Below are positions 32,333 to 44,105 of a stretch of DNA of 64,000 bases, in pieces; position 1 is the first letter of the stretch, and each line of letters begins with the position of its first letter. The DNA comes from Tretioscincus oriximinensis (taxonomy: Eukaryota; Chordata; Lepidosauria; Squamata; Gymnophthalmidae): assembly GCA_022410635.1 (NCBI GenBank), contig JAJVDF010000002.1:5218778-5282777 (forward strand), given 5' to 3'. The position numbers were made by a program, and so were the translations under genes. The notes under the pieces were generated by a model. It did not search any database, was not told the DNA's origin, and was given only the letters and a program-made list of their open reading frames with translations.

Positions 32333-32518
32333 CACTCTGTTTTTTATTGTGACTCTAGCTTACAGTATGTTTCTTCCCTAAATTATAGAAAGTCTTGCAT
32401 TTTAAAGTATCTGTTTAGAAGACTGTGGCAGCTTCTGGAAACAAGATCAAGCTAGATACCGCCTGAGACCATATCTTCTGCTGGCTGCAGTGGTCTTCAG
32501 GAGGCCATGCCTTTTGTA

Positions 32519-32731
32519 AGAGTCAGTCTAGTCTTGTGGTTAGAGTATCGGACTCTTTCTGGTAGCCTTATAGTTCCATTCTGTTCTTCTCCAGGAAGCT
32601 AGATAGAAGCCCCGTCTACTTCACATGATGTCTGTTCTGAATAGAAGAAGGTTACATCATTCACTTTGATTCCCTTCAGTTTAAGAAAGGCAGGGTATAA
32701 AAACCAACTCTCTTCCTCCTCCTCCTCCCCT
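32519..32731 (+). mobile_element. SINE with family A head and family B-like tail
   Basis: The head CAGTCTAGTCTTGTGGTTAG and the middle CTTCACATGATGTCTGTTCT belong to family A. The 3' end (TTTGATTCCCTTCAGTTTAA, GGCAGGGTATAAAAACCAAC, then TCC repeats) resembles the family B end rather than the L2-like tail at 14528. It may be a separate subfamily in which the two ends are combined. Confidence 0.6.
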
Positions 32732-33784
32732 AGTCATATGACCATCACCTTGGAACTGTCACCATTATGAAAATCATGCTATAAACTGCTCCTGTGATGA
32801 ACAGCTTTAGAACAATTTCCCAAAAACCCTCAGCTGTAAACCTGTCTAGCCGTCTGTCATGAGAATGGCTGGGACTGGCCTAAAAAGCACATATAACCCA
32901 GTGTCATTTCACACAGCTTCTGGAAGCTGTCCTAGAAATGAACTATTTCTGTGCACTCAGAATACACTGACAGGCTATGAAGACCAGCAGCCATCAGGTG
33001 AACAGCTGTTAGTGTGGCCTTGACAACCTTATGATTCTTGGCTTAATTCGTTTGATTTGGTGCAGGAAATGAGTTCCATATTCCTATGCCTCAGCCCATG
33101 TTATCCACTGATAATCATCATTTAGTCATTTATTACTACTTTGACTATACTTTTTGAATGTGCTGCCTCTTTCAATAGCCCAATAGCATTTGTTGATGAA
33201 TCCAGATCCTTGCAAAGGACGTAAGATAAATAGAGGCATTGGCACAGAATTTGTGATATTCCAGATAGTAACAATGCTAGATCTTTCCCCCCACACACAC
33301 ACCCTTTAAGGCATCTTAATTAGGTCCTCAGGGCAGCCAGTCTCCATTGAGAATAAGGGAAACTGGGCTCAATTAAAGCACTTTTGCTGAATAATGGAGA
33401 CGCAGCCTAAATCATAATTCAGGTTTCTAAGATGCTTCTTGAATTTTTTTGCAATTGTACCAAGAGCACCAGTAACTGGTACAATCGTTGCCTTACTTTA
33501 CCATAGATTTCATTTGACACAACTTTGTATATTTTCCCATAAAAATGTGCAAGGTTTGACTGACGTTCAGTTCGTATTCCTGCATGTTTGCATTTATAGA
33601 TTATGCAGTGGTTCACGGGTCCAGAATTTGGTCAAACCAAAGTAGCCTCCTGGGCACACGTGCATAGTATATGAACAAACAATTTGACTTTGAAAAAGCC
33701 ATACAATCAAGCATGCAAATTTCATTCTTGTGTGTCTACTATCATCAGGTCTTGTTCATCAATGTCAACCCCATTGTACTCTCA
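32732..33784. other. Unassigned intergenic DNA
   Basis: A short CA run at 33292-33302. No gene signal was found; the frames near 33419-33865 have no recognisable domains apart from those running into the L2 below. Confidence 0.35.
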
Positions 33785-34302
33785 TATCAATCTGCCTCTG
33801 CCTCAAGGTCCCCAAAGGAGGGTCTCCTGACTATATTACCTCCTCTCAGGCCCTGTCCCCACTGAGCCTTATTCTGAGTTATATCTCGGTACAGAGCTTG
33901 GTCATCCACATGCCAGTGTAGGCTGTGGCAGGCCCCGAATGTGGCAGGCAGCCTACACTAGCATGTAGATGGCACATTCCTAGTCTGAGATATAGCCAAG
34001 AAGAAGGCTCAGTGTGGACGGGGCCTCAGTGGCAAAGTGGGTGAGAACCCAGGATAGAGCCTTCTCTGTGGCAGTCTCCAGATTATGGACAAGTCTCCTC
34101 CTTTTGGTACATCAATCACTATCTCTGTATGCATGCAAAAGACTTTTGAAGATGTTCTTCTTTAATGTGGCATTTTCCCACCTTCAAATATTGATGTTTT
34201 AATATGTTAATTCAGTTTTATTGTTAACCACTCTGGGACCTTAAAGTATAGGGCAGTACAGAATTGCAAATAAATAATAATAAATACATGAATAAATAAA
34301 TA
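33785..34302 (+). mobile_element. L2-clade LINE 3' end, split by a palindromic element
   Basis: The left part (CTCAAGGTCCCCAAAGGAGG) and right part (GATAGAGCCTTCTCTGTGGC, ACTTTTGAAGATGTTCTTC, CCACTCTGGGACCTTAAAGT, AAATAAATAATAAATACATG tail) are L2 C-terminus and 3' UTR. An insertion at 33850-34024 interrupts them within the ORF2 end, where the right part translates as AFSVAVSRLWT, matching FSVMAPTLWN of the first L2. Confidence 0.75.
33850..34024. mobile_element. Palindromic element nested in L2
   Basis: The left arm GCCCTGTCCCCACTGAGCCT, and the right arm read in reverse complement as GCCCCGTCCACACTGAGCCT, differ at two bases at the ends. Pairing continues imperfectly inward (CATCCACATGCCAGTGTAGG against CATCTACATGCTAGTGTAGG). 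The direct repeat CTCAG flanks it (33845-33849 and 34025-34029). It has no coding content. The short duplication leaves the superfamily open. Confidence 0.7.
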
Positions 34303-34402
34303 ATATTTCTCATTTTTTTTAAAAAAAAACCTTAAATGTTTGGACTATTATATACAAAAGGTTTTTTAGTTTCTAATCAAAAGCATCTACTTTGCCTGCT
34401 TC

Positions 34403-34655
34403 TTTTCTATTACGAGCTTCTACCTTCTATCATCTTCATTATATTACCTTACAATAGGGTTACCACATAAAAAACAGAATAGGACTTTGCAACTTTAATG
34501 GATACAGAGGGGAAAAAATAGATGCAGCACCTGCAAAGAAATTCACTTTTCCATAACTATTAAATTTGCAAAGTTCTATCCCGTTTTTTATGTAGTAACC
34601 CTACTGTAAGGTAATATAATGAAGATGATAGAAGGTAGAAACTCGTAATAGAAAA
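34403..34655. repeat. Foldback of 253 bases with about 96-base arms
   Basis: Arm 34403-34498, in reverse complement, matches 34560-34655 with few mismatches. The outer part reads TTTTCTATTACGAG, then TTCTACCTTCTATCATCTTC and ATTATATTACCTTACA. The inner part starts TAGGGTTAC and continues CACATAAAAAACAGAATAGG. The inner TAGGGTTAC ends look like hAT-type termini, so the structure can be read two ways. It may be one long-armed element, or a small transposon whose flanking 50 bases have been duplicated in inverted orientation. Confidence 0.8.
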
Positions 34656-35699
34656 TCTTACAAGAAAGATGAACAGTAACAATAACAGCATTGGGTTGAA
34701 ACTTTATTATTCCTACTCTAAATAGGACATGGATCGCAATGATTAAGATCCAGTTCATGCAGATGCAAATGAGACTTACTTCTATGCTGTTACTCTGGTT
34801 TAACATCTTATGGTTCCAACACAGGTGCTGTCCCAGCAGTTCATCTTTAATAGGAGCCCCCAAAACTGGATAATCTGTCCAAGAATCTGTAAGATTCCTA
34901 GCAACAATTAAGAAATAAATGCTGAAAGGATAATGGAGTTAATAAAAATGTGGCTGAAAAAAAGAAAGCAAAAATAAACACCTCACAAGCGTGAGTTTCT
35001 TTGGTAATAGTCACTGATTCTTAAATCCAATTTTACAGATTCAGGAAAACCTTTGTGCACAAGTATTGTATGACTCTGGACTGCAGGTGAAGCGTCTCAC
35101 ATTTGAAAGCTCCCTCTGCTGTTGCTTCGTTTCTAAACTTCTGTGCAACTAGAAAACTGGCTTGCCTAGAGAAAAGGACCTATAGGAAGGATTTCCTTTC
35201 TTTATTATTGAGTGCTGATTGATAAGAAAGATTTTTGGGATAAATGGAAGTGTTTTGTGGTCTTTAGACCGAGATATTTTATTTTTATGATTACTACTAT
35301 AAGCTGCCTTGGACACCTTAGTTCTGGAAAGTTGATCCGTCAATTATTAAAATAATTACATTAATGAATATTGAAATAATATAGTGCCTTAGTTAAAGAC
35401 TCACCATGGAGTGTCCAGCATTAGCCTTACAAATCTCTTGGCCCTGCATGAATACATAAAAAGAAAATTGCTGTTACAATCTGTATGCAATGCTTGCAAC
35501 AGGTTTCCTTGTGCCCTGGGAGTGTGGAATGTCCAGAGAAAAACAACCAGCCTGAATACACCTAACGATAAATTAATTCTGTGTTGTTGATACAAAAAAA
35601 GGCAACATGGAAAGACTGAGGTCAGTCTTGTTAACAAAATGAGCCTGAGATTGTGGTATTGTTTCTTTGCAATGGCGTTTGTATCGCCCTCAAGAGGGA
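34656..35699. other. Unassigned intergenic DNA
   Basis: No recognised repeat or gene. Confidence 0.35.
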
Positions 35700-35860
35700 A
35701 TGGTGCTCAGTGGTTGTTTATCTGTACTCTATGATGCCGTGTCCTGCAGGGCATATTAAAGCCCATGAAATAATGATGAAGCCGAGGGGTAATTAAAAGC
35801 CACAGTGACATTGATCTGCTGAAATTTCAGAGGGAGATTAGGGCAACCAGGGAGACGTAT
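35700..35860. other. Candidate conserved non-coding element
   Basis: Unique, balanced-composition sequence with GGGGTAATTAAAAGCCACAG, AATAATGATGAAGCCGAGG and ACATTGATCTGCTGAAATTT. It has the density of TAATTA and ATGA-type cores seen in developmental enhancers and no repeat match in the window. Conservation is unproven. Confidence 0.25.
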
Positions 35861-36159
35861 CCACCTTACCTCATGCAGGGCCAGCCTGATTGGCCTACTG
35901 AGTATTGAAGATGGCTAAGTTCCTCACCTGTGGCCAAGAGGGCTCCCAGTGCAGCAGGCCTGCAGGTTTAAGAGCTTTGCAAAACAGGAGGTTTAGGGAG
36001 CTAGTGTGGCCACAGCTGTTGCTCTCTGTCCTTGAAGATCAGGGCAAAAAAAAAAGACATTTAAAGGCACAGAACTGTTTGTATGTATTCATAAGAGCAG
36101 GTAAATGCTGTAATGCAGTCCGGCTGTTTTGTGTATCAATCCCTCACTTTAAGACCCGG

Positions 36160-36207
36160 TTTATACAGAGAAGGCCAGTAATGCACATTAGGGATCTGTT
36201 ACAACAC
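36160..36207 (+). mobile_element. Palindromic element, family P, left half
   Basis: GTTTATACAGAGAAGGCCAG, TAATGCACATTAGGGATCTG and TTACAACACATC follow the left arm of family P copy 2 (CAGTAATGTGTTTTAGGGAT, TTGTTGCAACACA). The right arm is missing; CR1 sequence follows immediately. Confidence 0.5.
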
Positions 36208-36460
36208 ATCTACAAGACAGGATTAGACAAGTTCTGGGGAGCCCAAGAGTATAAATAGCTATTAGGATTGATGCCTTGATACTACCTCCAGGAAGGAGCA
36301 ACAGACAGTAATCCTGAAATACCATAGAGAGAACAGATTAAGATTTTTCCTCCTTCTGCTTCAGGCTGCCCAGGTACATTTGATGAGTCATATAATCTGG
36401 CAATCTGACCACACAGTGGCCAACAAATGGCACAAGAAAGCCCATCAGCAGAACACAAGC
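36208..36460 (+). mobile_element. CR1 LINE 3' fragment (plus strand)
   Basis: GACAGGATTAGACAAGTTCT, GGAGCCCAAGAGTATAAATA and TTTTTCCTCCTTCTGCTTCA, then GGCTGCCCAGGTACATTTGA, follow the order of the CR1 3' UTR. It is considerably diverged. Confidence 0.65.
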
Positions 36461-38177
36461 TCAAAGCTTGTTCTGCTTTGAGAATACGTATGGCAATGCA
36501 GGGTTGAATCCATATGTTTTTGTCTTCACGCTTTCCTCACACTGGTACCATGTGATTGATATATGGTACAGTGACACTCACGCCATAGTAGTGTAAGAGA
36601 AACATTAAAAATACTATATTGGGCTATATATAAACACTGGGGGAAACAGCTGTTGTAGCACTTTTTGCCAATGTAGCACAATAAAATATGTGCTCCCATC
36701 ATAGTTGGTGCCATTATATATCTGCAGTTACTGAAAAGTGAATGGCACCAACTGCACACAACTACCCAGAAATACTCTATAGTCCTTGTGCTGCTTTCCC
36801 AGTCATCTAAACAGCAAAGCAGTTATCATAATCCAGGGGTTTACATCAAATTAGGGACCACCAAATTAGGGACCACATCTGAGAGGCTCCAGAAACACAC
36901 AAATTGTAAACCCATTTCTAAAAAACATCAAACATTTCTGGGTTGGCATGCCAGACATCTGGACTCATAACTGTACCAGATATAAGGCAGGCAGACTTCT
37001 GAGGGTTTTTAAATACCTNCCCCCCCCCCCCCCCCCAGTCCAGGCCCTTCCTCTCACTCACCTTACTTCCTCCTGAACTTGCAACTTATCTGCAGAGAAA
37101 CTGTGGGAGCAGAACTGCCATAGGGGCCTCTCAGTTCTGGCACAGCATCAATTATGCTCTGAGACAGCCCGCAGGTATCTGATGCAATAGCTCAACAGGC
37201 CAGGGCTTTGCTGATGCAGGAGCACCTGAACTGGCTGCCTCAAAGTATGCATGCCTTGCAACGCTAACCCCTGTGGCAATACTGCTTCTTCAGCTTTGGC
37301 AGGGAATGCTGTAGGACAACATACAGCTGCATCCATTGTTTGCAGGAAAGTGCTGTGCTAAGCTCAGAAGAAAGGAAGAAGAGTTAGGTAGGGACTGGTT
37401 TGGGGGGGCAGTAAAACTCCGTGATTTTGTGGGCTGGGATGGGGCGAGGCATAGTATAGGGTGTGTGATATGGGGGGTGGTATGGGAGGCCTGGGACTTT
37501 CCGCCCTGATTTTGGCTTCCACACACACATACACACAAAATGGTCTTCTATGAAACTGTTTTGTGGTGCTAGAAAGGTTGGCAAAAACTGATGTAATCCA
37601 TTTATTACATGATGATCACTTAGCATGATCAACACATGGATCTGGGTGCATTTTTCCAGCCATAAGAGAAGAACCAAAGTTCAGTAGTAAAATGGAGGAG
37701 TTGCATACAGATGAACCTCAGGCAGTATCAACTCCAACACCACTTGGATCATCAGCATGGAAATATCTTAATATTAGTGGGTGCCCCTGTGATTTCCAAA
37801 GGAAGGGGTGAAGGCAAAAAAGGTTGCTTTTCTCTGTGTTTCATAGATCAGTCCATCCTTCCTGGTTCATTTAGAAGGCTACATTCTTCTAAAAGCCATT
37901 TCTTCTTTATCCACACAATCTGAAACTCAGGTACACTTACTTACCCTGCACCTGCTGCCTTGCTCCCACGATGCTCAGTCCTGAGGTGCATATGAAGGTG
38001 TTTCAGCACCACTGGCCATGCAGAGTGTGCCTACTGAGACTTGGGCAGAGTTCAGTGCCGTCTCTTCAACATCGAGATCCTGCTCAGCAGTTCCAAGGGC
38101 AGAAAGAGCCTACAAAAACCTGTGCCATCCAAAATCGGTCGGATTACTTCTCACCTTGCCATGCCTGATGGTAGTAC
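36461..38177. other. Unassigned DNA with a C18 run
   Basis: Contains an inverted pair GTTGGTGCCATT (36703-36714) and AATGGCACCAAC (36741-36752), a duplicated TTAGGGACCACC (36841 and 36857), a C-run after an N (37020-37037), and a GT-rich minus-strand spot at 37518-37538. No gene was recognised. Confidence 0.4.
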
Positions 38178-38413
38178 TGAGCCAGTTTGGTGTAGCGGTT
38201 AGAGTATTGGACTATATGGTAGTCTTCTGGTTCCGATTCCATACTCCTCCGTGAAGCCATCTGGGTGACTTTGGGGGCAGTGACAGTTCTTTAGGACTCT
38301 CAGCCTCTCCTGCTTCACAGGGTGTCTGTTGTGGAAAAAAGCAATAATAGCTATGTGTGCTGCCTTTTGGTAAAAGGAACGTTACAAATAAACATTATTA
38401 GTAGTAGTAATAG
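38178..38413 (+). mobile_element. tRNA-headed SINE, family A
   Basis: The head GAGCCAGTTTGGTGTAGCGG has an intact A box, and TCTGGTTCCGATTCCATACT a good B box. The body has GGCAGTGACAGTTCTTTAGG and CTTCACAGGGTGTCTGTTGT. The 3' end (ATAGCTATGTGTGCTGCCTT) leads to an AAATAAACATTATTAGTAGT tail. Confidence 0.85.
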
Positions 38414-38524
38414 CATTTGTATCTGTTTCTCTTATATGGAAATGCCACTGACACACACACACACCTGTCCCCAAGACTGTTTTTTTTCTTGTTACTCTCT
38501 AAAAGCATTATGAGACCCTCTTCC

Positions 38525-38565
38525 TAGATTTTCTGGATCAGATTAACACAGCCGTTTCTTTTAAA
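38525..38565 (+). repeat. Interspersed repeat, family D, short fragment
   Basis: The stretch GATCAGATTAACACAGCCGT then TTCTTTTA matches the complement of AGAGAAATAGCCATGTTAGT in the 58690 copy. Confidence 0.45.
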
Positions 38566-38805
38566 ATCTACCTCACTGTGTAGTGTTATCAGATAAAATG
38601 AGGGATAAATATTTATACTTCTAATGGTGACTGGAGAGACGTCTTTTCACCAGGTGCAGTTTCACTAGGTGTGTCACTTTTTCACACCACTAAGAGATGT
38701 AGACTTCTGTCCCAGATTTCATCTGATAAGCCTATTGCTGTGCAGAAAGAACCAAGGAGTTCTGCAATGCACATTTCCTCCAAATTTGCACTTTGACTGG
38801 GGGAA

Positions 38806-39185
38806 TTATAAGAACATAAGAAGAGCCATCCTGGATCAGGCCACAGCCCATCAAGTCCAGCATTCTGTGTCACACAGAGGCCCACCAGATGCACCTGGAC
38901 AGTCTGAACAGAGGAGATCAAAATATGCACCTGTTCATGACTCCCTGCAAATGGTATTTCAAGAGTCCTGCCTGTTGCTCCATCCGGGAGCCGACATCCA
39001 GACAACTATCCTAGTATCCATTTATACCCTTAGTGTCCATAAACCTGTCTAGTCCTGTCTTGAAACTATCCAAGCTGTTGGCTACTACAACCTCTTCAGG
39101 AAGTAAATTCCACAGGCCGATGACCCTCTGGGTGAAAAAATACTTTCCTTTGTCTGTTCTCACTTTTCTACCCAACAGTTTTAAG
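38806..39185 (-). mobile_element. Young CR1 LINE 3' fragment
   Basis: The minus-strand frame 39011-39250 keeps the CR1 ORF2 C-terminus (YFFTQRVIGLWNLLPEE and FMDTKGINGY). The 3' UTR then runs to AAGAACATAAGAAGAGCCAT at 38811-38830. Large parts are identical by eye to the 57787-58400 copy, including AAACCTGTCTAGTCCTGTCT. The two therefore belong to one recent subfamily, although the element is 5' truncated and inactive. Confidence 0.9.
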
Positions 39186-39189
39186 GAGT

Positions 39190-40079
39190 TGCCTAAGAAG
39201 TTAACAGTAACTTGCCTTGTTAACAGTATTTGCCTTGTTAGTTGCTTCACTATTCTCCAATCATTCTAAAACATATCTTCAATGTACCTTTTATGAACTG
39301 CTTTTAAGTACTCCGCAGTCGACCCTGTGCTGTGGAAAGATTCCCGCAGTAAGTGCAAATGGTACATTCTTGCCTTATGTTCTGCATATTACGTGATATA
39401 TTTTCATCCAGTCACAATGGGAAGAGAGCAGTAAGGCATCCAAGACACAGTAAAGCTTGAATACATCCTTCACATGTCCTGCTTCTGACCTAAGAGCAGG
39501 AATGGTGCTACTTGGTGAAATGTGTGAAAAGCTAAAAACATCTTTCCAGCCGCCTAGCAACCATATTCTGAAGGTGAGTGTTAAAAAACTGATTGCTAGA
39601 GAATTTCCTTCCTTCCTCCTACGCAAGGCAACACACAGAAGGCAAACCCAGGTAACCTATTTAACCTTTGCAAAGATCCAGGACTAGTTCTCTTCCTCCA
39701 ACCCACTGTTAAGGCCCCTCATTCTTTCTCCTTGAATCTTCTTCCCTAGCTTTTCCTTTGTATTTAAATAATGCAAATTTGAAAGAGAAAGAATTCCCCC
39801 TTCCTGACTCCCTCTGCCCACCCCCACTGTGATGCCATTGCATAATTATCTGGGCTGGTTGAAAGAATGAAACCCAGTTCAAAATGTATGAGTTCATTTT
39901 TATGTTCTGCTGAGAAAATTTATTCAGTGTGACTGCTCAGTAGCAAGTGCAGTAAAACACCTTAATCCCTGGTTGAAGAAAGGTAATACCTTGACAGATG
40001 TGTACCTCCTACTTTCCTTGCGGCCATGTTTCAACAACAAACCTTTATTTCTGCTTCTTGGCTGTAGCAGGGAAGAAAA
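39190..40079. other. Unassigned DNA at the left of a repeat-poor island
   Basis: Short direct repeats (CTTGCCTTGTTAACAGTA then TTTGCCTTGTTAG at 39210-39242). Otherwise no recognised repeats or genes. Confidence 0.35.
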
Positions 40080-40680
40080 AAAAAATGAGAGGAGCAATAA
40101 AGCAGTCAGACAAATCTCTAGAGCCAGGCAGCAATGCAATAGTAATGACAGATTTTTAATGTGGCGGGAGAGATTGACAGGAAAATGTCTTCAGAGCAAA
40201 CGCATGCCAGATGGAATGAAAACGGTTTATTGGAGTATGGAGGTGCTACTGAACCGNAAAGAGGGCGGGTTTAAGGTGGGTGTTTTAATTCAATTCAAGT
40301 AAACAACAACAAAACCACCTCAACTCCCCTCGTTTGGCCATTGCACAGAACAATCTGGGGGGAAAAGAAGAAAATGAAGCGAAGACTTTGCAAAAACTCA
40401 GAAAAACTTGGCAAGCCGTGATGCTTAAAAGTTGAGCCTTGTGAATTTATTGGTGGTGAAGGGAAATAGCTTGTCTGAAGCACTTTCTAACTGGAAAAGA
40501 ATGCAAATTTCGCAGTGCACAAGTTTAAGTGTATTGTCCTCTGAAGTTGAACTTTTACAAGAAGGGAAAATGAGGGGGGATAAAAGAAGTCGATGCTTTA
40601 TTAGACCAGTTCGTAAACGTCTTCCTCGTCTTCTTAATTTCAATCAGCACTTTAATTAGTACTTAGGCACCAGAATTTAA
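40080..40680. other. Candidate conserved non-coding region
   Basis: Unique sequence with GACAGATTTTTAATGTGGCG, AAACGCATGCCAGATGGAAT, AAACGGTTTATTGGAGTATG and TTTCAATCAGCACTTTAATT. The intact-looking, non-repetitive text and homeobox-type cores suggest regulatory DNA. No conservation evidence is available here. Confidence 0.25.
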
Positions 40681-42409
40681 AACAACTAAGCCAGGCAGCA
40701 AGTGGAATAGTCTGAAAAATGGCTCCAAGACTCTTTTTTCCTTTTTGTTTGTTTTTAGTAAAATTGTGTTTTATATGTTATAAAGCATTAGAAAAGGAGA
40801 GATACAGAAAAAGGAATGTGAGGAATGAAAACAGCGACTGTCTATGTGTGCATGTGTGCATGTGTGTTTGTGTGTGCATGCTGGAATCCAGCTCACACAT
40901 ACACACACATAGTGGGTGGGGGGGGGAAGAATTACGGTAACAAAACCTGTACTTCAGTTTTGATATTTCAGCGTGAGAATATAGCCAAATATAGACTGGT
41001 AAAATGTAGGTAATTAAATCAGTCTCATTCTGATATTCTCATTTATTAAAAGGAAGGAGGGAGAGATGGTGGGTGGGCTATCAAATGAATTCAAGTTATC
41101 TTCCAAGTGTGTTTTTTTTTTCAGTTAAAAATCCTGAAGGGTCAAAAAGAATAGTTTTCTTTATTCACTGTGCGAATATGGAGATATATGCCCAAACAAG
41201 TTTAAGTAAGGAGGTATAAATATGGAGGAAATTCTGCAGGGGAGTGTATGTGTATGTCTCATTTCATCTGATATCTACAACACTGGGATAACAAAGCTTT
41301 AGGCAAAATGGTTAACACTGACAGGAAAAGTAATTGCTAAAGCCTGGTGACAATCACTTTTTATTTTAAAGATTTACTGATTTNTTTCTTCTCTCCNCCC
41401 CCCCCCCCCCCCATCATATAAGTATACAACTGTATTATCATATCTCTTTCTGTAATATTCTGTTTAGCCTTCCTTTGGCATTTATACTCATTAAATAAAG
41501 TTTGCTTCTTTCCCTCTGGTGGGATCATTCTCTTCTTAGCAAGCAGAGCTTGTTGTGTTTTTACTCGGTGTTGTTTGCCAAAAACATCACCATACAAGCT
41601 GATAAGTGAGATATGACAAGGGGTGGTGGAAGAAAAATTAAAAAACCACCTTAAATGAATATACGTCCCCCTCCAAAAGCAAGCCATAAACATATGTTCC
41701 ACCATAGAGAAGAAATCACAGGCTTTTTAAAGTGTGTTTGGTGCTAACTTTCACTCTTATTTGTTCAGTGGAGATGCTTATATTCAGAAAAGCACAAATC
41801 ATCTATAGCTTAAATGTTGGAGATGCTGTTGGCAGAGGTGAGTAGCTAATGTACTGGAGCCAGGTTATAGAGGATGTTTAAATCTTTTCCTGCTTGGAGA
41901 CCCATTTCAGTTTATTTACTATTTTAAACTTAAAAAAAATAAAAAATAAAAATAAAGCATGAGTTCAAAATCAGATCAATTGCCTAACATAAACTTGATA
42001 GTTCTCCTTAAACTATTTTTGATTGTTGTTAGCAGGTTATGGAATATTAATCTCTGCTTAGAAACCTGAGGAAAATCCAGAGAAAACCTGACAAGTTTCA
42101 ACGGCTGCCGTTGTATAGAATGCTTTTATCAGTTGACATATTCCAACAACGAAGTTAGCTTCTCCTATTCTTCTTCCTCAAAACAAATACTGCTTCACGC
42201 TGGACGTGGTCTGGAGTCACCGTGGGATTTTTTATTGTTAGGGGATTCAACACGCACACAGATTTCCCAGCAAAAGTTAACAACTAGTCTACTAATAGTT
42301 TCTGTTTTCAGTCCTGAGCATGCTAAACATTCAGTCTCACAGTGTATTCATTAGTCATTTACAAATTATTTTTTATCCCTAAAATCACCAAGTCTGTCAG
42401 CATGCTATG
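40681..42409. other. Unassigned DNA with simple repeats
   Basis: A TGTGCATGTGTG tract (40845-40880) is followed by ACACATACACACACA (40893-40908), i.e. an inverted GT/CA pair, and G8-type runs (40914-40926). A C-run interrupted by N lies at 41396-41412. No gene was recognised. Confidence 0.4.
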
Positions 42410-42660
42410 CACCCCCGCACTGTGGAATTTTGATAATGTATGTCCTAACCGCTTAATTGATTGATTAGCTTGCTGCCGCTTTCTGAGACACCAAATTTAT
42501 CTTTAATAGCCGGAGTCAGGCACGGCAGGCAATCGAGGAGGGGGGGGGTGTCCCTTGGCGTCGATTTGCTCTTAACTGGAAAGTCATTACCACTTAATAC
42601 ATGTAGATTGTGTTGAAAGAAAATTATGTGTAATGAAATGAGGGAAAAATTAGTGGAGTG
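42410..42660. other. Candidate conserved non-coding element
   Basis: AACCGCTTAATTGATTGATT, AGCTTGCTGCCGCTTTCTGA, AATTTATCTTTAATAGCCGG and GGAAAGTCATTACCACTTAA form a unique block rich in TAAT and TGATTGAT cores (Pbx/Hox-like). It retains several CpG dinucleotides in an otherwise CpG-poor area. The GGCAATCGAGGAGG(G)n spot at 42530-42549 may hide an assembly error. Confidence 0.3.
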
Positions 42661-43499
42661 TTATGGGCGAAAGCAGATGTTACGAAGGAATTATGCTAGC
42701 AGAGATAATCACCTTCACTAGCATTGTGTGTGCTGGGGTGTTAACTCAGGGAGCGGGGTTTGTGAGTGAGCTAAATAAATGTATTGATTTACATGGATTT
42801 GCTTCTCCAAGCTACCATTGTCAGTGGTACATGCAACCTCAAGGTTTATGTTTCAAACACCCAAGATCTTCCCCCTTTCTTCGCTCCCATCCCTCTGCTT
42901 GGAACATGAAGGGAAAGCTGTTGATTTCCTTAGTATCATAATGTCAAGAAGCATCCAAGGGCAGATAGCTGTACATCATGCTAAGATTTGGATGCTGTGT
43001 TCTTCCTTCTAAAATATTAGCTACAGAGACATAAGCTTGCAGAGACAAACCTTGCAGGCTAGGTATTGTAGGGTATGCTGACAGATTTGAAAAGAATAAG
43101 AAAAAAGAGAGAGAGAGACAGAGAGAAAAGTGATTTTTTTAACACAAAGGTGAGTTTTAGAAAAAGAAGAATCATGAAACACAAAAGAATTACAGACAAA
43201 TGATAACCCACTCTTTTTATCATTCACCCCAATAAATGATAGCACATAAATTTGGTTTTGATGTTGATGGAATAGATTATTTAAAAATATATTTCATTTT
43301 AGCTTATGCCAAATATGGTTTAATTGTGCTGGAAATAGCCAAGTGTGAATTTCTGGTTTGTTTGGTTTTTTAAAAATTCATTTTTAAAATGAGATTATTT
43401 AGAGTTTATGGAAAACTTGTGCTATGAAGAATCTCTCTTTTTAACACATATTCCCTAGTACTGTGTAAAAATAAAGTCACCTTGCATTGATAGTACTTT
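42661..43499. other. Unassigned DNA with a GA tract
   Basis: (GA)n-rich stretch at 43105-43128. No gene or repeat family was recognised. Confidence 0.35.
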
Positions 43500-43900
43500 G
43501 TCAATTTGGTTATCAAAGCCACTGATAATTGAGCTTTTCTGACATATTATTACGGAGCACTGCCTTTTAATGGAGATTTTGCCACTAGATTTTGTTGGTT
43601 AATTATAAAAATATACACACCCCTTTTAGCACGCCATGACTTCAATTCCCAGTATTCTTGTAGGTTAGCAAGAAAGCTGCCATTCACTTGTCACTCTATT
43701 AATGAGTCAAAGAAATGCAGCCAGCAAGCAATGAATCAATTGGAAAACTATGATGAATGCTTCAATAATTAAGGGAATAATTAAATTGCCAAATGTAGGA
43801 TGTTTCTAAATGAAACAGCTTTTGTAATGGTGTCATATTGTTGTTTATGAAATACAAAAAGGAACTGCCATTTAAACAATGTGTTGGGCATCTCACTAAA
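43500..43900. other. Candidate conserved non-coding element
   Basis: Long unique stretch with TTTTGTTGGTTAATTATAAA, CACTCTATTAATGAGTCAAA, ATGCTTCAATAATTAAGGGA and GGAATAATTAAATTGCCAAA. The density of TAATTA-type homeodomain cores is high and no repeats are present. Regulatory function is inferred, not shown. Confidence 0.3.
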
Positions 43901-44105
43901 ATTTATCTGACTTATCTTTCTGCCCTGGCCATCATTTTATCTTTTCAGAAAAGATAATGTTGATTTAAAACTCTGTTTGCATGGAATAGGGTACTTAATA
44001 GCAGCGTCTGCAAGGCAATAGTTCTATGAATATAGCTGAACTTTTCCTGACATTGCACCCAAATGTATCCACACACATAATTGTGTGGATTAATTTCATT
44101 TAATA

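Noticed and set aside
38669..39052. 127-codon frame as a host exon
   Set aside because: It is the antisense of a CR1 3' UTR with close relatives at 13385 and 57787.
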